From positions 3,844,001 to 3,908,000 of the forward strand of contig NC_013720.1 in NCBI RefSeq assembly GCF_000025185.1: DNA of 64,000 bases, read 5' to 3'. Under the pieces are notes generated by a model. That model did not search any database. It saw nothing but the letters and a program-made list of their open reading frames with translations, and was not told the origin of the DNA. Positions 44,206 through 52,882 of the stretch are shown in pieces (positions within the stretch are counted from its first letter, which is position 1; each line of letters opens with the position of its first letter). Position numbers and translations under genes: made by a program. The stretch is from Pirellula staleyi DSM 6068. Its GTDB lineage: Bacteria; Planctomycetota; Planctomycetia; Pirellulales; Pirellulaceae.

Positions 44206-46758
44206 ATGAACGCTCCGTCCGCCGCTTCTGCTGCGAAGCCTACCTCGCTTCGCGCTCCCGAACTACTCGCACCAGCGGGGAGCCGGGATGCCATTCGTGC
44301 GGCTATCGAAAATGGGGCCGATGCGGTTTATTTCGGACTCGACAGCGGCTTCAATGCTCGCGCTCGCGCGGCGAACTTCGCCCCCGATGAGCTCCCCGAA
44401 ATCATGGAGCAACTTCACAGCCGAGGGGTCAAAGGCTATGTCACGCTCAACACCTTGATCTTTCCGTCGGAATTGCCGGTCGTCGAAGCGCTCGTTAAGC
44501 AGCTGACACTTGCCGGCGTCGACGCCGTGCTGGTGCAAGATCTCGGTCTGGCGCGTTTGATTCGTGCGATCACCCCGGATCTGCCGATGCACGCCTCGAC
44601 CCAGATGACCCTTTCGAGCAGCCAGTGCATCGCCATGGCGGAAGAACTCGGGATCGAGCGGGTCGTGCTGCCGCGTGAACTTTCGCTCGACGAGATTCGC
44701 AAGATTCGTAGTGAAACCACGTTGCCGGTCGAAGTGTTTGTGCACGGCGCGCTCTGCGTTTCCTATTCCGGCCAATACCTCACCAGCGAATCGCTCGGGG
44801 GACGTAGCGCTAATCGTGGCCAGTGCGCACAGGCTTGCCGCTTGCCCTACGATCTCGTTTGCGATGGCAAGGAGGTCGATCTGGGGGATCAAAAATATCT
44901 ACTGAGCCCGCAAGACCTCGCCGCCTTTTCGCTCATTCCGGAACTCGTCGAGATGGGGGTCGCTTCGCTCAAGATCGAAGGCCGCCTGAAAACCCCCGAG
45001 TATGTCGCTAACATCACGCGCCACTATCGTCAGGCCATCGATCAAAGCGTGGCCGGCCAACCGGTCGATTTCACCGCGCAACAAATCGAAGAGATGGAGC
45101 TCTCATTTTCACGCGGCTTTTCGGTCGGCTGGATGCGCGGCTGCGATCATAAAATGCTCGTCCCCGCCACCAATTCCTCGAAGCGTGGCGTCTTCCTCGG
45201 CAAGATCGTCGGCGTCCGCCGCGAAACGGTCGTGGTGCAACTGGCGTCGAGTATCAAACGTGGCGATGGTGTTGTGTTCGACTGCGGCAAGCCGGTCGAT
45301 GATTCGCAAGGTGGACGGGTCTATGAAGTCTTTCGCGGACGAGAGTCGCTCGAAGCGCCTGTCTCCTCAGGACAAGTCGAACTAGCGTTTGCCCACGGCT
45401 CGATCGATTTCGAGTCGCTCTGGGTCGGACAGCAAGTCTGGAAAAACGACGATCCGCAGCTGACAATCAAGCTCCGCAAATCATTTGAATCGCTCCATCC
45501 TATCCGGCGCATGCCGATCGATATCGCCGTGCAAGCCACTATCGGCGAGCCGCTGAAAATCACCGTCACCGCCCCTGGTGTCGCGGCGCTTCAGCTCGCG
45601 AGCGAAGAGAATCTACAGCTCGCGCGCAAACATCCTCTCTCCGAGCAAACTCTCCGCGATCAGTTCGATCGCTTGGGAGGCACGCCCTACGAGCTGCGGA
45701 ATCTCTCCGCCGTGATCCAAGGGGAGCCGATGTTGCCCCTCAGCCTGCTCGGAAAATTGCGACACGCCATGACGGCCGCTCTCGACGCGGCTCTCCGGGC
45801 GCATCAGCCGCGGCATGTGTCCAGTGGCAGTGCGCTGGCCGATCTCCGCTCGATGCTCCCCCCGCGCGAAGCGGCCAAGCAGTCGCCGCAACTAGCGCTC
45901 CTATGCCGCACGCTCGATCAACTTCGCGCCGCTGTCGATCTCGGGCTCTCGACCCTCTACGCCGATCTGGCCGATATTCGCGAGTACAAAGAGGCAACCG
46001 CCATTGCTGCCGACAAAAACGTGCAGCTGTTCCTCGCCACCACGCGCATTCAAAAGCCCGATGAGATGGGGATCTTTCGCGCCATTGCCAAACACTGTGA
46101 AGGGGAACGTCGAGCGGCGGGAATTCTCGTACGCAACCTCTCGGGGATGCGATTTTTTGCCGAGCGTGGCACTCCCTGGATCGCCGACTACTCGCTGAAT
46201 GTCGCCAACGATCTCACCGCCGCTTTGCTCCACGAAAAAGGAGCCCAGCGCATCACGCCGTCGTACGATCTCAATCGCGATCAGCTCGTCGATCTGGTGT
46301 CGGCTGTTCCACCGGCCTGGCTCGAAGTGGTGGTCCACCAGCACATGCCGATGTTCCACATGGAGCACTGCGTCTTCTGCGCGGTTCTCTCGCCCGGCAC
46401 AAATAAAACCAACTGCGGCCGCCCTTGCGACACGCATGACGTCAAGCTGCGCGATCGGGTGGGGATGCTCCATCCACTGAAGGCCGATGTCGGCTGCCGC
46501 AATACACTGTTTAACGCAACGCCGCAAAGTGCTGCGGAAGTGGTTCCTCAGCTCCTGAAGCTTGGAGTCCAAACATTCCGCGTTGAACTCCTCGATCAGA
46601 AGCCCGACGAGTTGCCCGAGATCGTGGGGCTCTATCAGCAGCTGCTCGCCGACGAAGTTTCGGCCCGCGATGTCTGGTCGAAGCTCAAGGCGGCCAATCG
46701 AACCGGCGTGACGCGCGGAACGCTCGAAGAGCGTCGAGATCCTCTCGCCATTTTGTAG
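44206..46758 (+). CDS. U32 family protein, RlhA-like (23S rRNA hydroxylation)
   Basis: 850 residues. The U32 signature spans LPVEVFVHGALCVSYSGQYL, then SLGGRSANRGQCAQACRLPY, whose cysteines hold an Fe-S cluster. The N-terminal TIM-barrel part starts PELLAPAGSRDAIRAAIENGADAVYFGLDS. E. coli RlhA, which hydroxylates C2501 of 23S rRNA, is about 650 residues; here a second half adds a further barrel-like domain with HMPMFHMEHCVFC, NKTNCGRPCD and ADVGCRNTLF, four Cys that may bind a second cluster. This long form is common in planctomycetes. ATG 44206 is preferred over TTG 44179. Confidence 0.88.
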   Translation: MNAPSAASAAKPTSLRAPELLAPAGSRDAIRAAIENGADAVYFGLDSGFNARARAANFAPDELPEIMEQLHSRGVKGYVTLNTLIFPSELPVVEALVKQLTLAGVDAVLVQDLGLARLIRAITPDLPMHASTQMTLSSSQCIAMAEELGIERVVLPRELSLDEIRKIRSETTLPVEVFVHGALCVSYSGQYLTSESLGGRSANRGQCAQACRLPYDLVCDGKEVDLGDQKYLLSPQDLAAFSLIPELVEMGVASLKIEGRLKTPEYVANITRHYRQAIDQSVAGQPVDFTAQQIEEMELSFSRGFSVGWMRGCDHKMLVPATNSSKRGVFLGKIVGVRRETVVVQLASSIKRGDGVVFDCGKPVDDSQGGRVYEVFRGRESLEAPVSSGQVELAFAHGSIDFESLWVGQQVWKNDDPQLTIKLRKSFESLHPIRRMPIDIAVQATIGEPLKITVTAPGVAALQLASEENLQLARKHPLSEQTLRDQFDRLGGTPYELRNLSAVIQGEPMLPLSLLGKLRHAMTAALDAALRAHQPRHVSSGSALADLRSMLPPREAAKQSPQLALLCRTLDQLRAAVDLGLSTLYADLADIREYKEATAIAADKNVQLFLATTRIQKPDEMGIFRAIAKHCEGERRAAGILVRNLSGMRFFAERGTPWIADYSLNVANDLTAALLHEKGAQRITPSYDLNRDQLVDLVSAVPPAWLEVVVHQHMPMFHMEHCVFCAVLSPGTNKTNCGRPCDTHDVKLRDRVGMLHPLKADVGCRNTLFNATPQSAAEVVPQLLKLGVQTFRVELLDQKPDELPEIVGLYQQLLADEVSARDVWSKLKAANRTGVTRGTLEERRDPLAIL

Positions 46759-46887
46759 TCCTTCCGAGGCTTCTTCAGCGTCGCGCTGGCAACCATGCTT
46801 GACGAGCGCCGCCCCCTCGGTCACTATCCACACCTCTCCCCAATTCTCGCCCGCAGTGGCGCTGGACTTTTCGCCCGGTGAATCAAC

Positions 46888-48387
46888 ATGTCGCAAGCTT
46901 CGAAGGTCTATTTGGCCGCTGATCTCGGTGCCTCGAGTGGTCGCGTGGTCGGTGGCATTTTCACAGGTAGTTCTCTCTCGCTCGAAGAGGTCTATCGCTT
47001 CGACAACGGCGGCGTCAGTGCAGCTGGCAAATTGCAGTGGGATGTCCTGAGCCAATGGTCGAGTATGGTCCGTGGTTTGCGCGCCGCTGGTGCCCAGTTC
47101 CAAGGACGTGTCGCCAGTGTCGGCGTCGATACCTGGGGTGTCGACTTTGGTCTCCTGGGGCGGAACGACGAACTCCTCGGCAATCCCTATCACTATCGCG
47201 ACTCGCGGACAAAGGGGATGTACGACCAAGCCTTTCAGCTGGTCTCGAAGGAGCAAATTTTCGCCGAGACTGGGCTCCAGTTCATGGAGTTCAACACGGT
47301 GTATCAGCTGCTTTCGATGAAGCTCTCCCAAAGCCCGCTGCTCGATCTGGCCGAGCACCTGCTGATGATGCCCGACCTGTTTCACTGGCTCCTCACCGGT
47401 GAAAAAGGGAACGAATATACCGACGCCAGCACCACGCAGCTCGTCAGCCCGTTTGCCCGCGACTGGTCGCGCGATCTGGCGAGCAAACTCGGCATCCCGA
47501 CGAACATTTTTGGGAAGATGCTGCAGCCTGGCACTGTGCTGGGGGGGCTCCGTAAGGGGGTCGAAGAAGATACGGGGCTCAGTGGCGTGAAAGTGGTGCT
47601 CCCAGGCACGCACGATACCGCCTCGGCGGTGATGGCGGTGCCGGCGGCGAGTGTCCCAGGTAGCAAGCCCGATTGGTGCTACATCTCGAGTGGCACCTGG
47701 TCGCTGATGGGAGTCGAAACACCCGAACCGATTGTCTCGCCGCGCTGCTACCAGCTGAACTTCACCAACGAAGGTGGCATTGGCGGCACCACGCGTCTGC
47801 TCAAGAACATCACCGGCCTCTGGCTCGTGCAGCAATGCCGGGCTCAGTGGAAACAAGAGGGGCACGAATTCGGCTGGCAAGAGCTGACGCGCCGCGCGGA
47901 AGAACATCTGCCGCTGCAGTCGCTGGTGAATCCCGACGATGCGGCGTTTGTCGCGCCGCGCGATATGCCCGCCGCGATCCGCGACTATTGCTCGCGCACC
48001 GGTCAAATTGTGCCACCCACCGAAGGGGCCGTGATTCGCTGCGCGCTCGAGAGCCTCGCGCTTCGCTATCGCATGGTCCTTGCGATGCTTGAAGAGCTGA
48101 TCGGCGGCGAGATCAAAACGATTCATATCGTCGGCGGTGGTACCCAAAACCGACTCCTCTGCCAAATGACCGCCGATGCCTGCAATCGGCGCGTCGTCGC
48201 AGGTCCGGTCGAAGCGACCGCGATTGGCAACGTGATGATGCAAGCGGTCGCCGATGGTGGTGTCGCCAGCATTGCCGAAGCGCGTGAAGTGATTCGCAAG
48301 AGCTTCAAAGTGGAAGAGTACTACCCCAAGATGCCGTGGCCTTGGAACGACGCCTACGCGAAGTTTCAAAAGCTGATCGGCGGCTAA
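46888..48387 (+). CDS. rhaB: L-rhamnulokinase
   Basis: 499 residues; phosphorylates L-rhamnulose at C1 in rhamnose use. FGGY kinase features: AADLGASSGRVVGG (phosphate 1 motif), VGVDTWGVDFGLL (substrate region), SSGTWSLMG (phosphate 2) and IHIVGGGTQNRLLCQMTADA (adenosine motif). The GVDTWGVDF and GTWSLMGVE forms are typical of rhamnulokinase. No rhaA or rhaD is next to it; an exported-type Gfo/Idh oxidoreductase follows 108 bases downstream. Confidence 0.93.
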   Translation: MSQASKVYLAADLGASSGRVVGGIFTGSSLSLEEVYRFDNGGVSAAGKLQWDVLSQWSSMVRGLRAAGAQFQGRVASVGVDTWGVDFGLLGRNDELLGNPYHYRDSRTKGMYDQAFQLVSKEQIFAETGLQFMEFNTVYQLLSMKLSQSPLLDLAEHLLMMPDLFHWLLTGEKGNEYTDASTTQLVSPFARDWSRDLASKLGIPTNIFGKMLQPGTVLGGLRKGVEEDTGLSGVKVVLPGTHDTASAVMAVPAASVPGSKPDWCYISSGTWSLMGVETPEPIVSPRCYQLNFTNEGGIGGTTRLLKNITGLWLVQQCRAQWKQEGHEFGWQELTRRAEEHLPLQSLVNPDDAAFVAPRDMPAAIRDYCSRTGQIVPPTEGAVIRCALESLALRYRMVLAMLEELIGGEIKTIHIVGGGTQNRLLCQMTADACNRRVVAGPVEATAIGNVMMQAVADGGVASIAEAREVIRKSFKVEEYYPKMPWPWNDAYAKFQKLIGG

Positions 48388-48495
48388 TGCTGACGAGGTC
48401 GATTCGGCGATCTGCTGAGGGACCTAGACTAAAAATTCTCGCGCAAAAAATCCTCTCGCAAACGTTTGTTACCTCGCATTCGAGATGTTGCTGCC

Positions 48496-49542
48496 ATGCT
48501 GAATGTTGCGATCGTTGGCGTCGGGTTCATGGGCTGGATTCACTACCTCGCTTACAAAAAAACGAAGGGAGTGAAGCTCGCCGCAATCTGCACGCGCGAC
48601 GAGAAAAAACTGGCCGGCGACTGGACCAGCATCAAGGGTAACTTTGGACCCCCCGGGGAAATGGTCGACGTTTCGAAACTCGCCCGCTATCGCGACCTCG
48701 ATAGCCTGCTGGCCGATCCCAAAATCGATGTCGTCGATCTCTGCTTGCCTCCGCACATGCACCTCGAGGCGACCCTCAAGTCGTTTGCTGCAGGGAAGCA
48801 TGTGTTTGTCGAGAAGCCGATGGCGCTCACCGCAGCTGAGTGCGACAAGATGGTGGCCGCTGCCAAAAAGGCGGGCAAGATGCTGTTCGTCGGCCATGTG
48901 CTGCCGCTGTTGCCCGAATATGCCTATGCCCGCAAGCTGATCGCCAGTGGTAAGTATGGAAAACTGCTCGGCGGGCACTTCAAGCGTGTGATCTCCGATC
49001 CGCTGTGGCTTCCCGATTTCTACAATCCCAAGACGGTCGGTGGTCCGCTGATCGATTTGCATGTCCACGATGCCCATTTCATTCGCTTGCTATTTGGCAT
49101 GCCTCAATCGGTGAGCACCGTGGGGCGGATGCGCGGCGAAGTGGCGGAATACATCAGCACGCAGTTCACGTTTGCCGATCCAGGGCTCGCTGTCACCGCC
49201 GCCAGTGGCGTTTTGAATCAGCAGGGACGTGCTTTCACGCATGGCTTCGAGATTCATCTCGAAAAAGCGACCCTCTACTTCGATCTCGCTGTGCTGGCGG
49301 GGGGCGTGCTGCAGATCACCCCCCTGACGCTTCTCGACAACAAGGGAAATGCTACGCAGGTCGAACTTCCCGCCGGAGACCCGATGCTGATGGCGTTCGA
49401 GGTCGAGATCAAGGAAGTGGCCAAGTGCATCGCCAGCGAAACACCCTCGGCGATCTTGTCGGGCGATCTGGCCCGCGATGCGATTGTGCTTTGCCACAAA
49501 CAGCAGCAATCGGTGAAAAGTGGCAAGTCGGTGCGGGTGTAG
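48496..49542 (+). CDS. Gfo/Idh/MocA family oxidoreductase
   Basis: 348 residues, cytoplasmic. NAD(P) Rossmann motif VAIVGVGFMGWIH at the start, the family EKP motif in HVFVEKPMAL, and a C-terminal domain with LIDLHVHDAHFIRLLF (catalytic Asp/His region). ATG 48496 begins directly at the Rossmann strand; an in-frame TTG 48466 is less likely. Substrate unknown, probably a sugar or inositol; the rhaB neighbour suggests rhamnose-related chemistry. Confidence 0.88.
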   Translation: MLNVAIVGVGFMGWIHYLAYKKTKGVKLAAICTRDEKKLAGDWTSIKGNFGPPGEMVDVSKLARYRDLDSLLADPKIDVVDLCLPPHMHLEATLKSFAAGKHVFVEKPMALTAAECDKMVAAAKKAGKMLFVGHVLPLLPEYAYARKLIASGKYGKLLGGHFKRVISDPLWLPDFYNPKTVGGPLIDLHVHDAHFIRLLFGMPQSVSTVGRMRGEVAEYISTQFTFADPGLAVTAASGVLNQQGRAFTHGFEIHLEKATLYFDLAVLAGGVLQITPLTLLDNKGNATQVELPAGDPMLMAFEVEIKEVAKCIASETPSAILSGDLARDAIVLCHKQQQSVKSGKSVRV

Positions 49543-50398
49543 AGCAAGCCCCAGCAGCACGATAGACCAGCGATCAGAAAAAAATTGCGCACTGAACAGG
49601 CCCGGTCCGTGTCACGTATGACAGAGACGGACAGACTGTCAGCCGCGCTAGGTTGCCTGCTTTCGAATGACAGATTGCAGGCATTTTCCCCCGGCGGCTA
49701 GCTGGCTCGTCCCGCAACTTCATCAAATCTCGCTCAGAATTATCAGAATAGTCGGCATAACCGTGCTGCGACCTAGGGTCGCTAAACGTGTTTCTGCCGT
49801 GCTCTCTGTTGTGACTGGCTAATCTTTCTAAAGTCATCGCCCCTGCCGATACGAAACTAACATTCGGAAGATGTGTTCTGCCCCTCAGTCAAATGCGACG
49901 CAAGTCGCCGCTGATCGAAGGGCGGAATAGATCAACCAGGGGGGAATCTGCTTAAGTCATCAGCCTCGCCGGGCCGGTGATTTCATGTCTCGCATCGGCT
50001 GTCGACCCGTGGCCGTTGCGTCTCTTTGCATATTCTCTCCTTGGTAGCTTGTTCGCTCGCGTGGACAAGCTCGCCATGGATTCTTGATACGGAAATCCGA
50101 AAAAGTTGAAGCCACGAAAGTGGTTCGCAATTTTTAAGAAATCATCCGTGCTAAGGGCCCTTGGTTGCCGATTGGTGTAGTAAGGCGCGGATCAGAGGGA
50201 ACTGAGCCCAAGCCACATCGAAGCACAGGACGTTTGCCCCGACCCAGATGTTTGTTAATCAGGCGGCTTCCCGAGATGGAAGCGAAGGGTAGAAACCTTC
50301 GGCCGTTTGACGCAGACAGGGGCATTGGTTGACCAGGCGGCTCCTCACCGCCGACTCGACCGTAAACGATTCAAAGAGAGTGTATTGGAGAGCCTGCG
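49543..50398. other. Long leader region of the HTH-receiver gene
   Basis: 856 bases without a credible gene. The 3' part holds hairpins CGAAGG (50283-50288) / CCTTCG (50296-50301) and GGCGG/CCGCC (50337-50353), and an imperfect direct repeat with core CAGGCGGCT (near 50258 and 50333). Confidence 0.55.
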
Positions 50399-50971
50399 AT
50401 GAAGGTCTTCACTACTGGACAGGTCGCGAAGATCTGTAAAGTGGCCCCGCGCACGGTCAGCAAGTGGTTCGACTCGGGTCGCCTGAAAGGGTACCGGATC
50501 CCCGGCTCGCAAGACCGTCGCATCCCGCGCGAGTACTTAATCAAGTTCCTCAAAGAGCATGGTATGCCCTTGGGTGACCTCGAAGACGAGGCCATGGCCA
50601 AGGTGCTCATTGTGGCACAAGATCAAGTTTTGATCGAAAATTTGAAGCGTGAATTGCCAACCGAACGATCGTTCCGGGTTGCTGTGGCTGCCAGCGGATT
50701 TGAAGCTGGAATTCAAGCCGAAAGCTTCCACCCGGACTGCATCATTACGGATTTTTCTATCGGTAAGGTCGAAGCTCTGCAGATTTGCCAAAATCTGCGT
50801 AAGAACGTCGATTTCGCCGAGACGATTCTAATTGCATTGCTGCCAGACGATGGCAGCCCGCTCACGTTCGATCGCTCGAGCATTAATGAGACGTTTAAGA
50901 AGCCATTCGACGCGAAACTTCTCGCCGAACGACTTCGCACATTGATCGGTGCACGCAAAGAACTCGTGTAG
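50399..50971 (+). CDS. HTH (excisionase-type) plus receiver-domain fusion regulator
   Basis: 190 residues. N-terminal MerR/excisionase-like HTH_17 (FTTGQVAKICKVAPRTVSKWF, GRLKGYRIPGSQDRRI) at 1-55, then a response-regulator receiver domain (about 67-185): one acidic pocket residue D75 in IVAQDQ, phospho-acceptor D118 in IITDFSI, and K168 in FKKPFD. The Thr/Ser switch position is Leu and the acidic pair is incomplete, so phosphorylation may be impaired. This reversed order (HTH first) is unusual for response regulators. GGAG eight bases before the ATG; a terminator follows at 51046. No histidine kinase adjacent. Confidence 0.88.
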   Translation: MKVFTTGQVAKICKVAPRTVSKWFDSGRLKGYRIPGSQDRRIPREYLIKFLKEHGMPLGDLEDEAMAKVLIVAQDQVLIENLKRELPTERSFRVAVAASGFEAGIQAESFHPDCIITDFSIGKVEALQICQNLRKNVDFAETILIALLPDDGSPLTFDRSSINETFKKPFDAKLLAERLRTLIGARKELV

Positions 50972-51045
50972 TTCTCGGCGGACATCGCTCGACTAACTAG
51001 ACCGGCGCTCGCTTCACGGCGACGTGGTCGACCAACCAAAAACTT

Positions 51046-51081
51046 AAAAACCGTCGTGGATTCGTCTGCGACGGTTTTTTT
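51046..51081 (+). terminator. Rho-independent terminator after the HTH-receiver gene
   Basis: AAAAACCGTCG (51046-51056), loop of 12, CGACGG (51069-51074), seven T. It stands 75 bases behind the stop. Confidence 0.85.
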
Positions 51082-51091
51082 GTGCGCGCTG

Positions 51092-51121
51092 TGAAAGCAA
51101 ACGCGTTGTGAAAGCAAACTC
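51092..51121. repeat. Short tandem repeat
   Basis: GTGAAAGCAAAC occurs twice (first unit near 51090, second about 17 bases later), in the gap after the terminator. No function seen. Confidence 0.5.
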
Positions 51122-51168
51122 GCTGTCGAGCGGACTTGCTAGCAGCGGTCTGACGGGCGGCTGACGCT

Positions 51169-51621
51169 TTAAGGATTCACGCGGCCAGGGGCGGGCGTGA
51201 GCGCTGCGCGAGGAACCTCGAGATCGAGCGTCGATTCCTCGGCTGGAAGAGTGACAGCTAGCGTGTACTCCGGAAAGATCGGGCGTCCCATCGGCGCTTC
51301 GGGACCTTCGATCCCGTCACAGCCAAAGACGCGTGCTAGGTGCGCACCTCCGGAAGTTCCTTGTCCCAAGTTCTTCGTGTCGAAGCTTCCGTTCTCGATG
51401 ATCGCGAAACCTTGCGGACCATCATTTCCCTGCGCAACATCGGGATCGAAGTAGATGATCCCTTTGGGAATCGGCTGACCCGCGAAGGTGATCTTCCCCG
51501 ACAGCCGATAGCGCGTGCGCCCGTCGCTGCCGCAGCCAGGAACCAGCAGCAAGGCTGCTAGCGAGCAACCGGCCAGCCTACGTGTGGCTTCGAAGGTAAA
51601 TTGACGTCGCGACCTCAGCAT
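51169..51621 (-). CDS. Small lipoprotein with transthyretin-like fold
   Basis: 150 residues. Signal peptide with lipobox LVPGC (mature start CGSDGRTRYRLSG). Mature part: LSGKITFAGQPIPKGIIYFDPD, GSFDTKNLGQGTSGG, VTLPAEESTLDLEVP, the single prealbumin-like domain (G-x-I-x-F-x-G-x-P) seen in the 25133 protein. It lies 106 bases behind the DUF1559 gene at 51728, the same pairing as at 25133/25736. Confidence 0.83.
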   Translation of the reverse strand: MLRSRRQFTFEATRRLAGCSLAALLLVPGCGSDGRTRYRLSGKITFAGQPIPKGIIYFDPDVAQGNDGPQGFAIIENGSFDTKNLGQGTSGGAHLARVFGCDGIEGPEAPMGRPIFPEYTLAVTLPAEESTLDLEVPRAALTPAPGRVNP

Positions 51622-51727
51622 GTGCTAGCGAGCCTTCTGTTGCAGGACGTTCAGCGCGGGGAAGTGCGCGGCACGAAAAAAGGAGCAGTCAAAAATGCTG
51701 GCAGTGCCAGCGGACTGTTGTGCGGAG

Positions 51728-52708
51728 CTACTCGAGCGTGCGTGTTTCCGCGCCATCGCGACTCGCCACCGCTTTGTAGGTTCCGAGGTCGATGTTTTGC
51801 GAAAGGAAACGGATCGAACCATCGCAGAGCGCGAAATTCGCTCCACCTGGATGATGGCTGCTCATCGCGATGTCGTTGAAGGTGCTGCTGCCGGCCGGGA
51901 CCAGCGTGTTGATGCTGTTGGCGATGTTGCGCGACGACGCAATATGGTCGCTAGCACTGGCGTCGCAGCCGCGCACCCAGTTGCGAAAGCGCGAGCCGTA
52001 CTGCTGATCGTGCCGAGAAATCTCGCCCAGCAGCAGCGTGTTAGCAGTTCCATCCACAATGTCGCTGAAGTTTCGCGACACATCGCACTCGAAGATTCCA
52101 TGCTGCGAAAAACCACCTTGTCCCACGTTGCGCAGCGTGTAGGCAACCCCGGTCACGCTTGTCCCTTTGGGTCCCATGTTGCCGTAGTAATGTGTGGTAT
52201 AGGGAGAGACGCCGTTAATCAGGTCCGGCGCGTTCACCGCGTTGGCTCCACCTTGCATCATCACCTGGGCCGACGAACTAGGACACAAAAAGATGGCAAT
52301 TTTTGTGAGCCCCAGCGCGCCTCGGCCGAGCTGACCGTTGGCAGTGGTGTCGGTGTAGGTTCCGGCATTGAAGTTGGCCGTGGCATAAAGCGTTTGCTGC
52401 TCGATGAACGGCAGCAGATGGACATGCAGGCCAAACGTGTTCGAGCGAAGTCCACCTGGCGGAAACTTGCCCGCCATGTCGTGGTAGTTATGCAGCCCGA
52501 GTGCGAGCTGCTTCAGGTGGCTAAGACACATCGAGCGCCGAGCTGCTTCGCGGGCAGCTTGCACTGCGGGGAGCAGCAGCGCCACGAGTACACCGATGAT
52601 CGCAATCACGACCAGCAGTTCGACGAGTGTGAACGCGCGGCGAGAGGAACTGTCGCCTGAAGAACGAGCGCCCGAGGAACAAACACAGCGGGAGAGTCGA
52701 TGATGCAT
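51728..52708 (-). CDS. DUF1559 protein with prepilin-type N-terminus (copy 4)
   Basis: 326 residues. A longer leader (MHHRLSRCVCSSGARSSGDS) precedes [22 protein letters not shown] and [33 protein letters not shown]. End motif ANFALCDGSIRFLSQNIDLG is present. Class III signal with Glu5 in place. First gene of a two-gene unit with the 51169 lipoprotein. Confidence 0.92.
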   Translation of the reverse strand: MHHRLSRCVCSSGARSSGDSSSRRAFTLVELLVVIAIIGVLVALLLPAVQAAREAARRSMCLSHLKQLALGLHNYHDMAGKFPPGGLRSNTFGLHVHLLPFIEQQTLYATANFNAGTYTDTTANGQLGRGALGLTKIAIFLCPSSSAQVMMQGGANAVNAPDLINGVSPYTTHYYGNMGPKGTSVTGVAYTLRNVGQGGFSQHGIFECDVSRNFSDIVDGTANTLLLGEISRHDQQYGSRFRNWVRGCDASASDHIASSRNIANSINTLVPAGSSTFNDIAMSSHHPGGANFALCDGSIRFLSQNIDLGTYKAVASRDGAETRTLE

Positions 52709-52882
52709 GATTGTGCCGGGGGAGAGGCTGAATCGCGGTGCAATTTTTCTAGGGAAGCTCGCTAGTCGGTTGAGCCTTCCCTATCTAACCGTCGAGTTAA
52801 CCAGCTGTTTCGGCCGTAAGCAAGCTGAATTGCCGGAAACCGAAAAGTCGCCGCTTCTATCGTCCGAACAACAATCGGCTCA

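Noticed and set aside
45901-48369. 822-codon minus-strand frame opposite the U32 and rhaB genes
   Set aside because: Spans two well supported plus-strand genes; a by-product of GC-rich codon use.
49574-49837. 87-codon minus-strand frame in the leader of the HTH-receiver gene
   Set aside because: Composition is random-looking and no start signal is seen.
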